64,000 nucleotides of DNA from Glaciecola sp964621345 (GTDB lineage: Bacteria; Pseudomonadota; Gammaproteobacteria; Enterobacterales; Alteromonadaceae): positions 1 to 64,000 of the forward strand of contig CAZUON010000015.1 in NCBI GenBank assembly GCA_964621345.1, written 5' to 3'. Each line of letters begins with the position of its first letter. The stretch's first letter is position 1. Shown piece after piece: positions 63,681 to 64,000 of the stretch. The notes under the pieces were generated by a model. The model saw only the letters and a program-made list of their open reading frames with translations. It was not told where the DNA came from and made no database searches. Made by a program: the position numbers and the translations under genes.

Positions 63681-64000
63681 ATGAGTAAGCGTAGTTTTTC
63701 GTATAGCCTCTTTATTTTTCTTTGTATGTTTGTGCCCTCAGCTTTTGCTAGCAGCGGCGCCATCAACCTAACCACAAGCACCGCTGGCATTATTGCGTTA
63801 GTCATTTTTACCGCAGCCTATACCCTTGTGATGCTAGAAGAAAAAATTCACCTGCGTAAATCAAAACCCGTGCTCGTCGCAGCTGGTATGATCTGGGCAA
63901 TTATTGGTTGGCAATACGTGCAAGCTGGGTTTTCAGAACAGTCGGAGGAGGCCTTCAGACATACATTACTAGAGTTTGCCGAGCTCATGCTGTTTTTGTT
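63681..64000 (+). CDS. nhaD: Na+/H+ antiporter NhaD, 5' part
   Basis: The gene is cut off by the window end; 106 residues are visible. Hydrophobic segments and YTLVMLEEKIHLRKSKPVL and GMIWAIIGWQYV match the start of NhaD antiporters, which export sodium in exchange for protons, as expected in a marine bacterium. A signal-like N-terminal helix (to SAFA) is present. The ATG at 63681 is chosen; an in-frame ATG six codons earlier (63663) is possible. Confidence 0.85.
   Translation, partial: MSKRSFSYSLFIFLCMFVPSAFASSGAINLTTSTAGIIALVIFTAAYTLVMLEEKIHLRKSKPVLVAAGMIWAIIGWQYVQAGFSEQSEEAFRHTLLEFAELMLFL

Noticed and set aside
1..64000. CRISPR array, tRNA/rRNA genes, insertion sequences or prophage
   Set aside because: No repeat-spacer pattern, tRNA-like sequence, transposase or phage structural gene was found when reading through the window.

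Overview
The window looks like chromosomal core DNA of a marine gammaproteobacterium, most likely of the order Alteromonadales (Alteromonas/Glaciecola-like). This is inferred from gene order and gene content: amiB-mutL-miaA-hfq-hflX-hflKC preceded by tsaE-nnr, divergent queG, TonB-dependent uptake, NhaD and a sulfatase. It was not tested by a database search. I saw no tRNA, rRNA, CRISPR array, insertion sequence or prophage. Two runs of 100 N (56592-56691 and 63324-63423) are scaffold joins. The sequence on either side of each is duplicated, so both gaps are probably artefactual.

Layout. 1-8.4 kb: a lipoprotein with a transglutaminase-like fold and an M24 peptidase, then folE diverging from a tightly overlapping folM-TonB receptor-aguA-aguB operon (tetrahydromonapterin and agmatine-to-putrescine). 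8.4-14.7 kb: the four-gene ligase-associated DNA repair cassette (PdeM and Lhr-type helicase on the minus strand, MBL exonuclease and ATP-dependent ligase on the plus strand). 14.7-21.5 kb: a diguanylate cyclase, a GST, ubiG, DUF2237, DUF4112, hemH and an AbgT transporter. 21.6-31.7 kb: the long minus-strand housekeeping run nnr-tsaE-amiB-mutL-miaA-hfq-hflX-hflK-hflC, ending in a clear terminator. 31.7-39.7 kb: queG, hemE, nudC, a zur-like regulator, an OmpA-type protein with thrombospondin-3 repeats, dnaB and a MOSC protein.

39.8-45.7 kb: a polytopic permease behind a Fur-box-like site and coupled to an unrecognised secreted protein, then a histidine kinase with a REC-GGDEF-EAL response regulator. 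45.8-50.6 kb: a thiolase, the ribosomal operon rpsF-rpsR-rplI (without priB), an NfeD/SPFH membrane pair and a cupin. 50.6-59.6 kb: a DUF5916 outer-membrane protein, DUF4870, a soluble CZB chemoreceptor, an APC-like permease, a CIA30 protein, a lipoprotein sulfatase and a periplasmic TonB-C-domain protein. 59.8-64 kb: a thioredoxin-like protein, the peptidoglycan recycling pair anmK-nagZ, a LysE exporter and the 5' end of nhaD, cut by the window edge.

Most genes are ordinary and well conserved. The parts I would look at again are the folM-TBDR-aguAB operon, the permease/secreted-protein pair behind the Fur-like site, the OmpA-type protein whose usual peptidoglycan-binding Asp is Ser, the perfect inverted repeat between dnaB and the MOSC gene, and the repair cassette. 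Several genes here appear to start at TTG or GTG (hflX, the AbgT transporter, the APC-like permease, zur, queG, anmK, the cupin). I found no convincing wholly new system.
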